This document shows, piece by piece, positions 44,474 through 56,392 of a DNA stretch of 64,000 nt. The notes beneath the pieces are model-generated. The model was not told the origin of the DNA, did not search any database, and worked only from the letters and a program-made list of their open reading frames with translations. The DNA comes from Parastagonospora avenae f. sp. tritici 18332-5 (taxonomy: Eukaryota > Ascomycota > Dothideomycetes > Pleosporales > Phaeosphaeriaceae), in assembly GCA_022559985.1 (NCBI GenBank), contig JAFJTR010000020.1:266582-330581 (forward strand). The letters are read 5' to 3'. How positions within the stretch are numbered: position 1 is the stretch's first letter; each line of letters begins with the position of its first letter. Both the position numbers and the translations under genes were made by a program.

Positions 44474-45535
44474 ATGGAGTACGAAAACGATCAACGCGGC
44501 TACGATGGTTTGTCAATCCGATCCGTGATACCTGATTACTTGCTAACAGCGACGCGCAGACGAGCCTCGCGGCTATGAACGCGACCGCAGCAGGTCGCCC
44601 CGTGGTGAGCGTCGCGACGTAGACAGCTCGCGCGCCCGCAGCGCTTCGCCCGGTGGCGGTCGCGATGATCGGTATGTTTCTTGTTTGCTTCATACGAGAG
44701 CCTTAGCTAACCCGTCGCAGCGGCCCACCCCCAGCTCGCAACGAAGAAGATGACGACCCAGGCAGCCGCAACTCGGGCTCCAACCTCTTTGTGACGGGTA
44801 TCCATCCTTCTCTGACCGAGGAGGAGGTTACGCGTCTGTTTGAGAAGTATGGCGAAGTCGAGCAGTGCAACATCATGCGTGACCCTCACACAAAGGACTC
44901 CCGCGGCTTCGGTTTCGTCAAGATGGTCACCGCTGAGCAGGCTGATGCGGCCAAGGAGGGTCTCCAGGGCGAGGTCCATCAAGGCAGGACACTGAGCATC
45001 GAGAAGGCTCGTCGCGCTCGTCCTCGCACCCCTACCCCGGGCAAGTACTATGGCCCACCCAAGCGTGGTAAGCATTCATCAATCCTCCTCCTCCTACTGT
45101 CTACTAACATGAGCCACAGAATTTGGTGGTCGTGGTGGTGGAGGCCCACGAGGAGGCGGCTCCCGCTACGGTGACCGTTACTCGGATGATCGCCGCGGTG
45201 GCTACGGTCGTCGCGATGACTACGGCTCCCGCAGCTCCCGTTACGACGACCGCGGCTATGGTGGTGGTGGTGGTGGTGGTGGCGGCGGCGGATATGGTTC
45301 CCGTCGTGATGATTACGGACCGCGAGGCGTCGACCGTTATGCTTCTGACCGAGGCTACAGCGGCAGGGATAGCGGCCGCGAGGACCGTCGAGGCGGTGGA
45401 GGCGGTGGCGGCGGCTACTATGACCGTCCTCCTCCACCGACTGCCGGTGCTGGTAGCTACGACAGCGCACCTCCTCGTGAGGCGTACAGCGGAGGCCGCT
45501 CGTACGATGGTGACTACGACCGTTCTCACCGCTAG
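44474..45535 (+). CDS. Transformer-2-like SR/RRM RNA-binding protein
   Basis: Four exons: 44474-44507, 44560-44671, 44721-45067 and 45120-45535; introns of 52, 49 and 52 nt; 302 aa. The first 65 residues are Arg/Ser-rich (RDRSRSPRGERRD, SSRARSASPG), an RS domain. A single RRM follows at about 74-150: RNP2 is LFVTGI and RNP1 is RGFGFVKM. The linker RRARPRTPTPGKYYGP is the RTPTPG signature of Tra2 proteins. The rest is a Gly/Arg/Tyr-rich tail with a poly-Gly run, prone to phase separation. Known role of the family: splice-site and enhancer recognition in pre-mRNA, in the nucleus. The exon 1/2 acceptor has an alternative AG 9 bp upstream. Confidence 0.95.
45260..45291 (+). repeat. In-frame (GGT)n(GGC)n trinucleotide repeat
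   Basis: A pure GGT run followed by GGC units encodes about 11 consecutive Gly in the tail of the RRM protein. Such runs change length by slippage without shifting the frame. Confidence 0.9.
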
Positions 45536-47557
45536 CTCCCCACTGACACTGCCAGAACCCAAACGGTACTAAGTTAGGGTCTTTATGGCTATTCCGCTGT
45601 CAGGCACTCGCTTTCTCAGCATTCACTCCTGTAATCCTAGGGCTACTTCACTGGGGCAGTTTAATTCGGCTTTTCTACATCACGGGGATATGGTCGACAA
45701 AAGTTCTTCGAAATGGTTCGCGGCGTGCGAGGGAGCAAACTTCGATAGTCTGCCATCTTGCAGCTCGACTTCTTCCTATACCTCTTCGACTCGGTAATTT
45801 TCCTTGGAGAAACGGTTCTCAACATATCGGTAAAGGCTTTCGGGGCAGCAGCTATGCCCTTTGAACGCGCATTCGTCTTGATCATCTACCTCGACACCAA
45901 ATTGTACTTCTATATCATGCCCCTTCGATGCAACCAGGACGTCAAGCAATCAGTCTACACCACTTCCGCCCCACCCGTACATTTAAACATCTCAATACCA
46001 ACCATCTTGACCGCAACCATGTCAACAGCAGCCCTCGCCAGTAATCCGTAAATGGGCCTGCACTTTCGGCACACGACCTCTCTAAGCATTAGTCGCCGTG
46101 CATCTATAATACCGTAATCCGTATCATCAAGACACGTCGCACTTTACGCATGCCGTTCCGCCCAATTTAGTAACGCCAAGTTTTACGAGACGCGTATGAT
46201 GGATGTCTTACCATGCAGCCCACGATAATTACAACAGCATGCAACAGATGCGTCAAAGTTGTTTCACCGCAATCAGACGTGCTGCGGCTGCTGTACATTT
46301 TTGCGGGTGCTCGCATGTGGTGAGCACAGAAGAAGGTGCGTGCCCTGATTTCTGTTTGTCTTTTTCCTTTTTCAGTCCTACGTGCCTTCCGTTTCGCTCA
46401 GTTTCCCCGCCCACGCCCAAACATGTTTCGGAGTCATCAAATTGCAATTTTCTGGAAAAGGTAAGTAAATGGTAGGCTTTTCCAAATGTGATGATTATCA
46501 CAACTGTGTAATCCTAGAAGACGGCACAGCCCAGCTATACTTGCCCTATAGTCATGCCCATAGTATCAAGCCATGATTCGTCCGACACGAATGGCGTTAC
46601 AAATGAAAGTTGCCAAACTGAGTCTTTGCGAAAACTTATGGAAGCAAATGAGGCGATGAGCCTGCTTCGGAATTGTTCTTCTTATGTGAGTCGGGCACAG
46701 CAGGGACACCAGCAAGTCATGCGAGCAAGGACCGTCTTGAAGGAAAGTAAACCTCTCAGCACTTTGACTTTTAGTATAGATTGGAGAATACATCAATTCC
46801 AACAATACAAGAACAATACTCTCGGGCATGCATCCCGACGCTAGAGAGCAAACGTGCGCGAGAAAGCGGCATCAAGGCTGTGTGACCAAACACGCTTCCC
46901 GTTGAGAATGTGCATTTACCCACTCAGTGGGCGCACGCTGTACAGTGACTTTGCACATATCGCGATACGCTGCAAGACTGTCTCTATGTGATGGTGAGAT
47001 AGATGAGTTGGAAGCCATGCGCGAGATTGACCTGCTGTTGCTCGATGCAAGAAAAACTATTTATAACATTAGAGCACATACATAGTCAGAGACGTCGGGT
47101 AGATGACAGTGCACATCAGGCTCCTGTCTGTCCTGCGGCGGGCTAGAACATACGCAGGGATTAAGCTAGCGCAGGCAGCTCAGCCCTGGACATCTAGTTT
47201 ACGTTGCTCAGCTCGCATCAAATGGCGGCGGAGACGATGGCGTTAAGCCTCAGCGCAGGCGCAAGTGCGACTCTCGTCCTCTTGTCCTCTCCTTGGTGTC
47301 GCCCTGTTTCACTTTTGCCTATGCTGTCTGCGTTGTGTTGACGTACGAGCTGATTTGTCGCTCTGCTGACTTCGGTCCTCCTGTTCACTGTTGCGGAGCG
47401 AGCGCCGCGCGTCACTGGTAAGCAACGATTCCCGCGATACAACGACTGCGACCAGCCAGCTAATGAAGATCAGAATCTGCGAGAGCCAACACTTGTCCGC
47501 TCCACCTTCAAACCGCACCCTCTCACCCTCGTCGCTCCTTCCCTCCCCGCGCACACG
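45536..47557. other. 2-kb intergenic region, no supported gene
   Basis: Small open frames only (up to 120 codons on minus at 47309-47671, which overlaps the next gene start and is spurious). No domain, RNA gene or long repeat recognised. Confidence 0.6.
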
Positions 47558-48805
47558 ATGATCCGGCGCACCATATCGACGCCACTCGTCGCTGTGGTAC
47601 TGGCCCTCTTTATAATATTCTTCTTCTACTCGAGCAGCGCCGGCCGCGAAACATGGGAGGGCCTTCCGCAACGAATTGGCCTAGGTGATCATATTGGATC
47701 GAGCCATGCGCCCGGTAGCCCCAGCTCTCCCTCGCAGAGCGCCCAAGATCCGCACTACGAGGAATGGAATCCACGGCTCAACTTCAAGCCGGGCTCGCCG
47801 ATGCCGCCGGGGCACAACTACACCTCGCTTCTGGTCATCGCAAAAACCAAGGAGGAGAACATTGATTGGATGGATGAGGCGCTGCCCGACCAGCCCAAGG
47901 CTGTCTATGTTGCCGACGACCCCAAGGCACCGCTTCATCCTCCCAAGAACAAGGGACATGAGGTCATGGTGTACCTCACTTGGATCATTGACAACTACGA
48001 CAACCTACCAGACGTCACCATGTTCATGCATGCGCATCAACTGACTTGGCACAATGACGAACTACTAGGCAACGATGCCGCACAGCTCGTCACACGTCTG
48101 AGCCGACAGCGCGTATGGAGAGAAGGCTTCGTCAACATGCGATGCAGCTGGTACCCCGGCTGTCCTGACTGGATGCATCCCGGCGAGTCGGAGGAGAATG
48201 CTTTCAAGCCGGAAGAGGTCCTACTGGCTAAATCCTGGAGCGAGCTCTTCCCCCTCGACGAAGTTCCATCGGTCCTCGCGCAGCCCTGCTGTGCGCAATT
48301 CGCTCTCTCTCGCGAGCGTATCCAAGCCAAGCCCTATGCACAGTACATCTGGTACCGCGATTGGCTCTTCAATACCAAGCTCCCCGATTCCATGTCTGGC
48401 CGTATCTGGGAGTACGTGTGGCAATTTGTCTTCACTGGTCAAAGTGTGAACTGTCCGAAAGAGCACATCTGCTTCTGCGACCAATTTGGCCTGTGCTTCG
48501 GAGGCGAGGAGGCCTGGGCAGACTTCATGGTCTTGAAGAACGAACTCAGTGATCGCGAGCGGGATCTCCGGGATTGGGAAGAAAAGGGCAAGGCGATAGA
48601 GGAGGCAAAGGAGAAAGGCGAGGATCACTTGTTGAAGACGCTCGAGAAGCCAGAAGACGGCAAGGATGCGGAGTTTCGCAAGGAGATCGATCGATTACGG
48701 CCGATTGTGGAAGGGCTGAAGAGGGATGCTAATGAGCGGGGAAAGGATCCACGAAATAGAGCGTTGGAGGCTGGGCGAGATTGGTTCGAGGGAGACGATT
48801 TCTAG
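47558..48805 (+). CDS. DUF3431 family type II membrane protein
   Basis: Single exon, 415 aa. A short basic start (MIRRTIS) and hydrophobic segment (about 8-25, PLVAVVLALFIIFFFYSS) form a signal anchor; the rest would face the ER/Golgi lumen or outside. The DUF3431 domain spans about 85-320. Its recognisable blocks are SLLVIAKTKEENIDWMDEALP, EVMVYLTWIIDNYDNLPDVTMFMHAH, MRCSWYPGCPDWMHP and QPCCAQFALSRERIQ. It ends with several Cys (NCPKEHICFCDQFGLCFGG). The His-Ala-His and Asp motifs plus topology suggest a glycosyltransferase-like enzyme, which is only inferred. The last 95 residues are charged coiled coil (Glu/Lys/Arg-rich), probably an extension. Confidence 0.95.
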   Translation: MIRRTISTPLVAVVLALFIIFFFYSSSAGRETWEGLPQRIGLGDHIGSSHAPGSPSSPSQSAQDPHYEEWNPRLNFKPGSPMPPGHNYTSLLVIAKTKEENIDWMDEALPDQPKAVYVADDPKAPLHPPKNKGHEVMVYLTWIIDNYDNLPDVTMFMHAHQLTWHNDELLGNDAAQLVTRLSRQRVWREGFVNMRCSWYPGCPDWMHPGESEENAFKPEEVLLAKSWSELFPLDEVPSVLAQPCCAQFALSRERIQAKPYAQYIWYRDWLFNTKLPDSMSGRIWEYVWQFVFTGQSVNCPKEHICFCDQFGLCFGGEEAWADFMVLKNELSDRERDLRDWEEKGKAIEEAKEKGEDHLLKTLEKPEDGKDAEFRKEIDRLRPIVEGLKRDANERGKDPRNRALEAGRDWFEGDDF

Positions 48806-49612
48806 ATTTCTACTTAATCTGGTCGAACGGCGCATTTGGGAAACACTGCATCTGGCGTTATTTCGATCGCTTCTCACAGTCACGTTGCATCGGCGATCAT
48901 CGATAGACATGAGGCAGTACAAACTTTCAATGTAGATATCTTGTTCATTCTAAGGCAGCGCAGCTTCAAGTAAATTTCTGTTAACTTACACTCGGCTGAT
49001 AATCATTTGTTAAGACTGGCTTCTAGCGTTGCAGTCGTTCCAAGGGTGCTGACGGTCGGAGCATGGCTTATGTAATGCGTGGTGCAAACCCATCTGGGCA
49101 ATCACATGCCTGCGCGTCACGCAGTTTGATGCAAACAACACAAACCATTCGCGTCACGTCCAAACCCAGCCTGCTGGTCAGCTGCCGTCTCTCCGCTTGT
49201 CATTCTATATGGCAAACCGTGCGATGGCAAGCACCAGCACCAACAGGTGCGCAAATGCCCGTCTACTACTTCTCGCTGCGATCAAACCTAATCATGTTCT
49301 TTATCTGCTCTGATCCGACCAAACTGTACTTTCCCTTCTCGCTACGACCAAACGATGCCTCGATTTCCTTGTCAAGCCAAACAATGTGTCCGTCTCGAGA
49401 TCAAACCAAACTTGGTGGACACCTACATACAAAAGCGATTCGATGCTACCCTGCGTCTTTCTCTCTACATCGAGTCTTTCAATCCATTTCCGTGCTCGCT
49501 ACCTGATCCTGATTCCAATCAGCTACTTACACCTGTGTATTGACAGCTCAGTACCCAGTACCTCTGGCGTTGTTTGACTACCCGGATCTAATCTGGTGGC
49601 ATACGAACCAAC
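48806..49612. other. Intergenic region with degenerate TCTCGCTxCGAxCAAAC repeats
   Basis: Promoter of the gene at 49613. Two near-identical 18-mers (49271-49288 and 49337-49354) and two weaker versions (49311-49324 and 49393-49407) share the core CGAxCAAAC. No gene seen. Confidence 0.6.
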
Positions 49613-51516
49613 ATGGCGGCAAACGCACCCTACTTTCAGATCCGCTCCGACCGGTTCGTCACCACTCCGAGCAGTACAAACGCGACGCCGTCCCACTTCG
49701 TTCCTGAGGATGATGAATATGATCCCTCCGTCTCCGATGTTGCCTCGCCACATGAAAATACCTCAGCTTCGTACTACGAACGCCCCATTCGTCAAACTTC
49801 AGCAGACATACCGGTGAACACATCTGAGGAGAACCACAATCTTGCCGATTTGCTGAAAGCAGCTACCTCGGCTGCAGGACAGGCTGCTCAAGCTATGCAC
49901 ACTCAGGATACAGGCGCAGCGACCGGAGCGGCACAGGAAGAGGGCAAGAGGAAGAGAAGTCCAAACTCTCATGTCAGCGCTGCTGCTGAGACTTCACAAA
50001 CCGAACCTGCTGGCACCCCAAAGCGTCGACGAGTAGACGTGCCTACGGATCCTCAGTTACAGGCCACTGAACACGAGTCCCGCGGCAATTCGAAGAGTAA
50101 TAGTGTGCCGCCGTCTGGTGAGTCCCTGCTAAACGAAGCTCGCGCAGCAGGTGTCCACTCCGCCGCAGCCCTCTTCCGACGCACCTCAGAGAAGACGGCG
50201 ACGCGCAAATACACCAGGCCGCCCATGTCGAAGCTCTTCATGTCTCTACAGCTCACGCCCGAGAACTTCCTACAACTCCAAGCTCAGGCCAAGACGTACA
50301 TGCTTGATACAACATACCCTGAAAGGCAAAACTGTGTTGGTAATCGTGGTAAGGGAGACACTGACATGGTAAAGTTGCGTCTATTCAACTGCGTGAGGGA
50401 CTTTCTGGGCGATGGCGCTGGCGAGCAGTTCTTTGGCGAGGATGTCGAGAAACCAGGAGAGATGGATGCGATCGAAGCTGCTCGTGCGCTCGGTGAACAC
50501 AACGCCCCAAGCCGCGGAGAGAGGTTGACATGGCCGAGAGACGGCAATAAGATCATCAGCCTTGTTACTCCGCTCATGAGACGCATGGTCACGAACGAGC
50601 GCCAGCGCATGTACGCTATTGAGACGAGAAAGGGGGGTGTCAAGAAGAAGGACAAGGAGGGCAGTGTGGAAGCTGTGGCTCAGCAGGTCGTTCAAAGTCC
50701 TTCGGGTCAGAATGACCATCCACAGTTGCTGCCAGCTTCGGGTCCCAGCCTTGGCCAACAGTCTGAAATCTCGCAGCCGATATCGCCGTCGATGCCTACG
50801 CCCATTACAGCAAGCCCAACATCTGCGACCCCCATGGATGCTCCTAGTCTGAGCGCAGAGGACGAGTCTCTCCATGCGAGTGACTTGCGAGTAAGTGCCG
50901 TCTGTGCCCTACATCCATCTGCAATGTAGCCCAGGGCAGCATGCTAACTCAAATCCAGCTTCCGACCGAAAACCCAACAGAACCGAGCCTCAAAAACATC
51001 AACATCTTCCTCGTCCTTGCACCTCATTCAACATCCAGCGTTAAAGTCGAACCCACCGTGAAGCTTGACCAGACGCGCCTCTCGTCAACTCACATCCCCC
51101 AGCTTACTACCTACCCATGGCAAGATTTCTCCCGGGAAGTCACCAAGCTGCTCACCAAAGCCAAGTCCAACTACCCAGCCATCCGAGCACATCTCGCCAC
51201 GCACAGCTCCACGGCCAAGACAGACACCCTCACTGACAACTTGCAAGAGCTCGCCGCAGCGGCGAATGCAATGCAAGGCGACAACACCGACGCGCTTGCA
51301 AAGAAGTCCGCTCACGAGGCCGCGAGCCTCCCAAGACACGTCATCAAGACAGTTGGCCCGAATGGCTGGGAATACATCGCGGACGCAGAGCAGTGGGCTG
51401 ACTTGCTGGCGCGGAGAGGCCGGGAGGTCTGGGCTGATGGGGTTGTCAACGTCGTTGTGGAACTCGTTGATGTTCAGGTGGAGGAGACAAGTGAGGAGAT
51501 GGAGGAAGAACGATGA
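49613..51516 (+). CDS. Predicted nuclear protein of unknown function
   Basis: Exons 49613-50890 and 50959-51516, intron of 68 nt, 611 aa. The first 170 residues are disordered with two nuclear localisation-like basic clusters (GKRKRSPN and PKRRRVDV). A central region (about 165-345) looks folded and conserved: KYTRPPMSKLFMSLQLTPENF, KTYMLDTTYPERQNCVGNRGKGD, MVKLRLFNCVRDFLGDG and IISLVTPLMRRMVTNERQRM. A Pro/Ser-rich linker follows, then a C-terminal alpha/beta region after the intron (INIFLVLAPHSTSS onward). It ends with acidic helices (VEETSEEMEEER). I do not recognise the family; the basic clusters suggest a chromatin or transcription role, which is inference. Confidence 0.88.
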
Positions 51517-51926
51517 GTGTATCGTGATGTTAGTTGCTTGGCGTGTACTTTTTCGCTGGAATTGGACTTTTGCATGGGACGGCGTTGTTTATGTTGTAGT
51601 ACTTGAGAGTGCTTCACACTTGAGCTTGTTTGGTTACATAGCATGCGCCGTATTGTGTCTTGTGTGATTTTTTGAAATGTATTCTTCATATCGTATCCTG
51701 GTACGTGCAGTTTGGACGTGTACCAAGGATACTTGTGCGTTGGTACATACATTGGTATTCTTTACCTCATTGTAAAATTATAACACTGGGGTATCTTCAA
51801 AATCTCCCACGCCTTGTACTTCTGCGATCTCCGGCCTTGTCCCCGTCTATTTCCCACCCCTTATACTTTTTAATTCTGATGAATGTCCAGACCAAGAAAT
51901 TATAACATTATTGAAGACTTGTTCTT
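51517..51926. other. Convergent 3' intergenic region
   Basis: 410 bases between two gene ends, AT-richer than the surroundings. No gene seen. Confidence 0.6.
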
Positions 51927-53727
51927 CTACTGCGTCTTCATAATCTCACTCGCAAACTTACTCCGCGCGCGAATCTTTGGTCCGTAGAATACCAGTATCC
52001 ACGGCACAATCGTCAACAAAGTGCCAATGCCGCCTAGCAAACTACTTGCCGGCCCATAGCCAAGGCGCGTATACATTTGCTGCGTGATGAGCGGAAACAC
52101 TCCACCTATCACACCCATTAGCAGCCGCTCCGTCTAAAACCGTCAGGGGATTTGCAAATTTACCAAGCATATTCCGGCAGAAACTCTGCGCCGCGAGTGC
52201 AGAGCTGGCATACCGATGATACGTGTCTGCGAGGTAATTGAAAGTAGACAGATAGATTGCGAAAATGCCGATTGTCGCAATGCCGATGGCGATCGCGGGG
52301 ACGATCCAGTGTACGTTGCTGAAGCTCGACCAGCCGAACATGAAGAGGCCGATGGGCATACACGCGCTCTCCACGCAGGCAAAGTACAAGCGGCCCTCTG
52401 GCGAATTGGCGAGCTTGCCGTACTTGCGCGCAATCTTTTCTTGGTAGATGGAGAGGATGGTTGCGAGGATGGAGGCAGTGCACATGGACGCGAAGACGGC
52501 GTTGGCTTGTTGCAGGCTGAAGCCGTGGTTGGTTTGGAAGACGAGCGGGATGGCGGCGAGGGTCAGGTATAGCACGGCCCAGGAGAATGACACCCACATG
52601 GAGAACCAGAATACGACGGGTTCGGTGAACAGCAGGTAGAAGGGGCGGTAGAGGGAGAGACTGATCATCTGCATGAGCGAGGCGCGTTCTTCGTCGGCTT
52701 TGACTTTCCAGCGTATACGTTGCGATACGCTGTGTTTCTCGACAGACATGTTGAAGCCATAGTATCCTGCCTCTTCGCGCGCTTCGTAGTATTTGTTCAG
52801 GGCTTTGGCTTTTCTCGAGAGCAGGACGGAGCCGCGGGTTTCTTTGAATATGATGATGATGAGGGCGACGAGGACAGCGTCGGCAATCGCTTGCATGTAG
52901 AAGATCCAGCGCCACGATGCGTTTTGCGCGACGAAGCCGGAGACCAAGGGGCCAAAGCCTGTGCCGAAGAGCGCACCACCAGAGAAGAGGGCCATGGGCG
53001 TATTGCGGTCTTCAGCTTGGTAGATGTCGGCTACAACGCCGCCGACCATAGTGGAGAAGGTCGAGCCACCTATACCAACGAAGAAGCGTACGACAAGCAT
53101 GCCGGCGTAGGATTGTGTGAGGCCGCTGCATAGCTGGCATATGACGAACAGAATGCCAGAAGCGATGAACACGGGGCGCCGGCCGTTGATCTCTGAAAAT
53201 GGAGCGAGGACCATGGGAGCTACCGCGAAGCCAGTAGTGAAGGTTGTAATGCCCACAAGTGCTGCAACACTGCTCACGCCCCATTCTGCAGTCATTTGTC
53301 CAACACCGGGACTATATGATCCTGCCGAAAACGCAGTAAGTGCCGTAATAATGCAGGCGACCCATATCGTCAAGTCCTTCCTTTTCCCCGACCACTGAAA
53401 CGGATCCGCATACTTTACAAGATTCGGTGGTTCTGGTGGTGGACTCTGATCGGCTAGCGTCGGGTGTATACTTGTTGGATGAGGAAGATCAGTTTCGAAC
53501 GTCAAGTAATGCCAGACGATCTCTCCATGCTCGTCGGGCGTTACTGTCGAATATGAACTGTTCTGCGCTCTCTCGCCATCTTCTTTCTCAGTGTCGTCGG
53601 AAGCGGGGTGGTAAGTTTCTCTCCGGCTGCCCTGGTTGCTCGGATGCGTCCTTATTCCCGGGCTATCTTGGTCGCTAGAACCCAGTTCTGATAGGTGCGG
53701 GAGATCGATTTCGGGATTTGTCGCCAT
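51927..53727 (-). CDS. MFS drug/polyamine exporter (DHA1-like, 12 TM)
   Basis: Exons 53727-52164 and 52105-51927, intron of 58 nt, 580 aa from ATG 53727. A long polar N-terminus (about 1-115) contains many Ser/Thr and Pro and ends with WSGKRKDLTIWVACIITAL, the start of helix 1. Between helices 2 and 3 is APFSEINGRRPVFIAS, the DHA1 form of motif A. Helix 5 has SGGALFGTGFGPLVSGFVA (motif C, the antiporter signature), followed by SWRWIFYMQAI. The central loop is basic. Helices 7-12 include the motif SMCTASILATILSIYQEK and the final GYGPASSLLGGIGTLL after the intron. Known role: proton-coupled export of toxic compounds or polyamines at the plasma membrane; the substrate is unknown. Confidence 0.95.
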
Positions 53728-55653
53728 CTTGCCCACCTCTCTCCAGAAGCCAACTGCTCGAGACGTCCCAGAGAGGTTGGCAACGTGTGATTGAAAAAGA
53801 GAGAAGAAAGAGAAATATCGGGTCGAGTGACGATATCAAGGATCCAGGCCTCGCAGTTGGGAGGTGCGGGTACGACCCACAAACACGCTGTTTTAGTCGA
53901 GGTGCCCAATCGGACATGAAGCTTGGAACGGTAAATTCCCGGTGGGCTGGTTGAACGTTGTAGGAGTGGCCGGGAATAGGGAATATCTTTAGATGCATAC
54001 GCACTCGACAGGAAGGCTACCGACCCAGAGGAGATACTGAAGCCGAGTTGTTGGTTGGGCGGTTTTCACACAGGGCGTAATGAGGCGTAAGTGTATGCAA
54101 AGCGCGTTAGGGGTGAGTAATGATGTAGATAGCCAGCCCATATTGAAGATGGAAAATCTCTCGGAACACGGAGATGCACAAAGCTCCCCGACAGACTTGA
54201 CGATAAGAGTGTATCCTGCTTGTGATCGCCAGGAGTAGACACACAGTGTGCTGCATGGGAGGCTTGGTCAAAATCTTGGCTGCTGCACGAGGATACCGTC
54301 CTGTCCTTGACCCATGGAAGAGCGCTGCTTTGTATTTAGCGGTGTCGTCATGTGAGAGACCAGTAATGCCGCGATGAGTCTCATTTGACCACACTCGTCG
54401 CGCGCCCAAGTCGCCAATGGCGAATGTACTTAGGAGTTGCTTCCATATTGAGGCTTCAGCTGAGAGCATGAGTGTCATAGTCTGGAACACATAGGCAGGA
54501 CTGTGATCGCAGCTTGCCCTTCAGACAAACAACCTGAAGGGGTGTGCGATGGCTTCTTTGATCGCCCGATGTACATCTCGACTTCGAACTCTTCAGAATG
54601 TTGCATGAGGCGTGTGCTATCTAGAAGCTGATGTCAAGCTCTGCTGTTGGTGACAGCGCCACGTTTGGAGGGTGAGCAAGAAGGTCGAGGTATTGGGCGA
54701 ACGCTTTGGGAAAGGTGCAATCGGTTCGTCGTAGAAATTGCGATGAGCCGAACGTACCTTTCCGCTCGAGCCTAGCCTGGAGCAGATTATCGACGACGGT
54801 TAATAATCAGGATCCTTCATTGTATTTGTAGTCCGAATTTGCTGTGCACAAGGTTAGGCTATCGCCTGATTTCCATCCAGATAGTCATATCATAAAAAAA
54901 TCACACATTCTTTATTTAAACCATATACTCATGTAAGCATAAGAGAGTGTATGCGTGAATGTAAGACATGCTTCGCTACGAAATATACTGTGTGAACTAT
55001 GCGCCATTTAGGAGTTACGCCAGCACGGTCAGATATGGCGCAAAGGATTTGCATCGTGTACTCTAGAATAGGCAGTACCTGTATCATCTGCTGAGATGAT
55101 TATGAAACGAGCATCGAATTTCCCAAAGTTGATTCGGATCTTCGAGCAGTACCCAGGTGGACACATATTCATTACGCCCCTGATGACGCCAACATATGGT
55201 CAGATCATGTCAAAGGCGGCAGTGCTCAGTTCTTCCTGGTTTCCAATTGCGATCTGCTCGGCACGGGGCGCAAGCATTGGCACTCCGATACCGCCAAAGA
55301 AAGCGGGGGCGGGATTGGCCTGTGGTGAGGTTGACGTGGGAAGAATCATGGCAGAAAATGTTTGGTGGACAACACGTGAGAATTGCGCAATATGCGCTAG
55401 CTAGAACAGTCGTTGAGATTGTTGTGGTTGACGATACAAAAGGACTACGGCGCCAATCTACCCCTCTTGTCCCTCTTCAAGTCTTTCCAAAGCTACAAGA
55501 ACTTGAATAACTCTAGCAAGGTAATTAAGAACCATCTCATAGACACCTCAGCATTCAAATTCACATATCAGCAAGGTATGGAGCTCTGTGCTGCTACCCC
55601 GCTACCCCTCATGTTTGCGCTGTTTGTATGGAGCTGACTTGCATCGCAGAAAC
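53728..55653. other. 1.9-kb divergent intergenic region, no supported gene
   Basis: Promoters of the MFS exporter and of the peroxiredoxin. 54830-55020 is AT-rich. A minus frame at 54107-54490 has about 120 codons but no domain. Nothing else recognised. Confidence 0.6.
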
Positions 55654-56392
55654 ATGTCTGACCGCTCCGAACCTCTCCGTCTTGGAAGCACGGCTCCCAA
55701 CTTCAAGGCCGAGACTACCCAGGGCCCAATCGACTTCCACGAGTTCATTGGCGACAAATGGGTCGTTCTCTTCTCGCATCCTGAGGACTACACCCCTGTC
55801 TGCACCACCGAGCTTGGTGCGTTCGCAAAGCTCGAGCCCGAGTTCACCAAGCGTGGCGCAAAGCTCATCGGCCTGTCTGCCAACACGGTAGAGAGCCATG
55901 GCGGCTGGATCAAGGACATCGACGAGATCTCGGGCAGCAGCCTGAAGTTCCCCATCATCGGAGACAAGGAGAGGAAGGTTGCGTTGGCATACGACATGTG
56001 AGTTGCGACACTGCGCGTCTGTCCGAGACAAGTCTGACCCAGCACCCAGGATCGACCACCAGGATGCCACCAACGTCGACTCCAAGGGCATTGCCTTCAC
56101 CATCCGTTCCGTCTTCATCATCGACCCCAAGAAGACGATCCGCTTGATCCTGTCTTATCCCGCCTCGACCGGCCGCAACACCGCCGAAGTCCTCCGCGTG
56201 CTCGACTCTCTGCAGACTGGCGACAAGCACCGCATCACGACCCCAATCAACTGGGTCCCCGGTGACGACGTCATTGTCCACCCCTCGGTCAAGAACGACG
56301 AGGCGAAGACTCTGTTCCCAGACTTCCGCATCGTCAAGCCCTACCTGAGGTTCACTCCTCTCCCCAAGGAGAAGACCAGCGCCAACGTTTAA
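55654..56392 (+). CDS. 1-Cys peroxiredoxin (Prx6 type)
   Basis: Exons 55654-55997 and 56050-56392, intron of 52 nt, 228 aa. Start MSDRSEPLRLGSTAPNF. The peroxidatic Cys50 lies in PEDYTPVCTTE, with Pro43, Thr47 and a conserved Arg later in the chain (IRSVFIIDP). The C-terminal domain of the Prx6 subgroup is present (PINWVPGDDVIVHP; DFRIVKPYLRFTP). No mitochondrial presequence starts from this ATG: the upstream frame is open (CLRCLYGADLHRRN) but lacks an ATG, so a cytosolic enzyme is likely. Known role: reduces H2O2 and alkyl hydroperoxides using thioredoxin or glutathione-type reductants. The splice joins ALAYDM to IDHQDATNVD. Confidence 0.97.

Noticed and set aside
45048..45562. Long minus-strand frames opposite the RRM protein tail (poly-His and poly-Thr/Val translations)
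   Set aside because: They are shadows of the Gly/Arg repeat coding sequence on the + strand; repeat translation in other frames yields low-complexity peptides.
54107..54490. 127-codon minus frame in the MFS/peroxiredoxin gap
   Set aside because: Non-ATG start, no domain, no splice partners; insufficient support.
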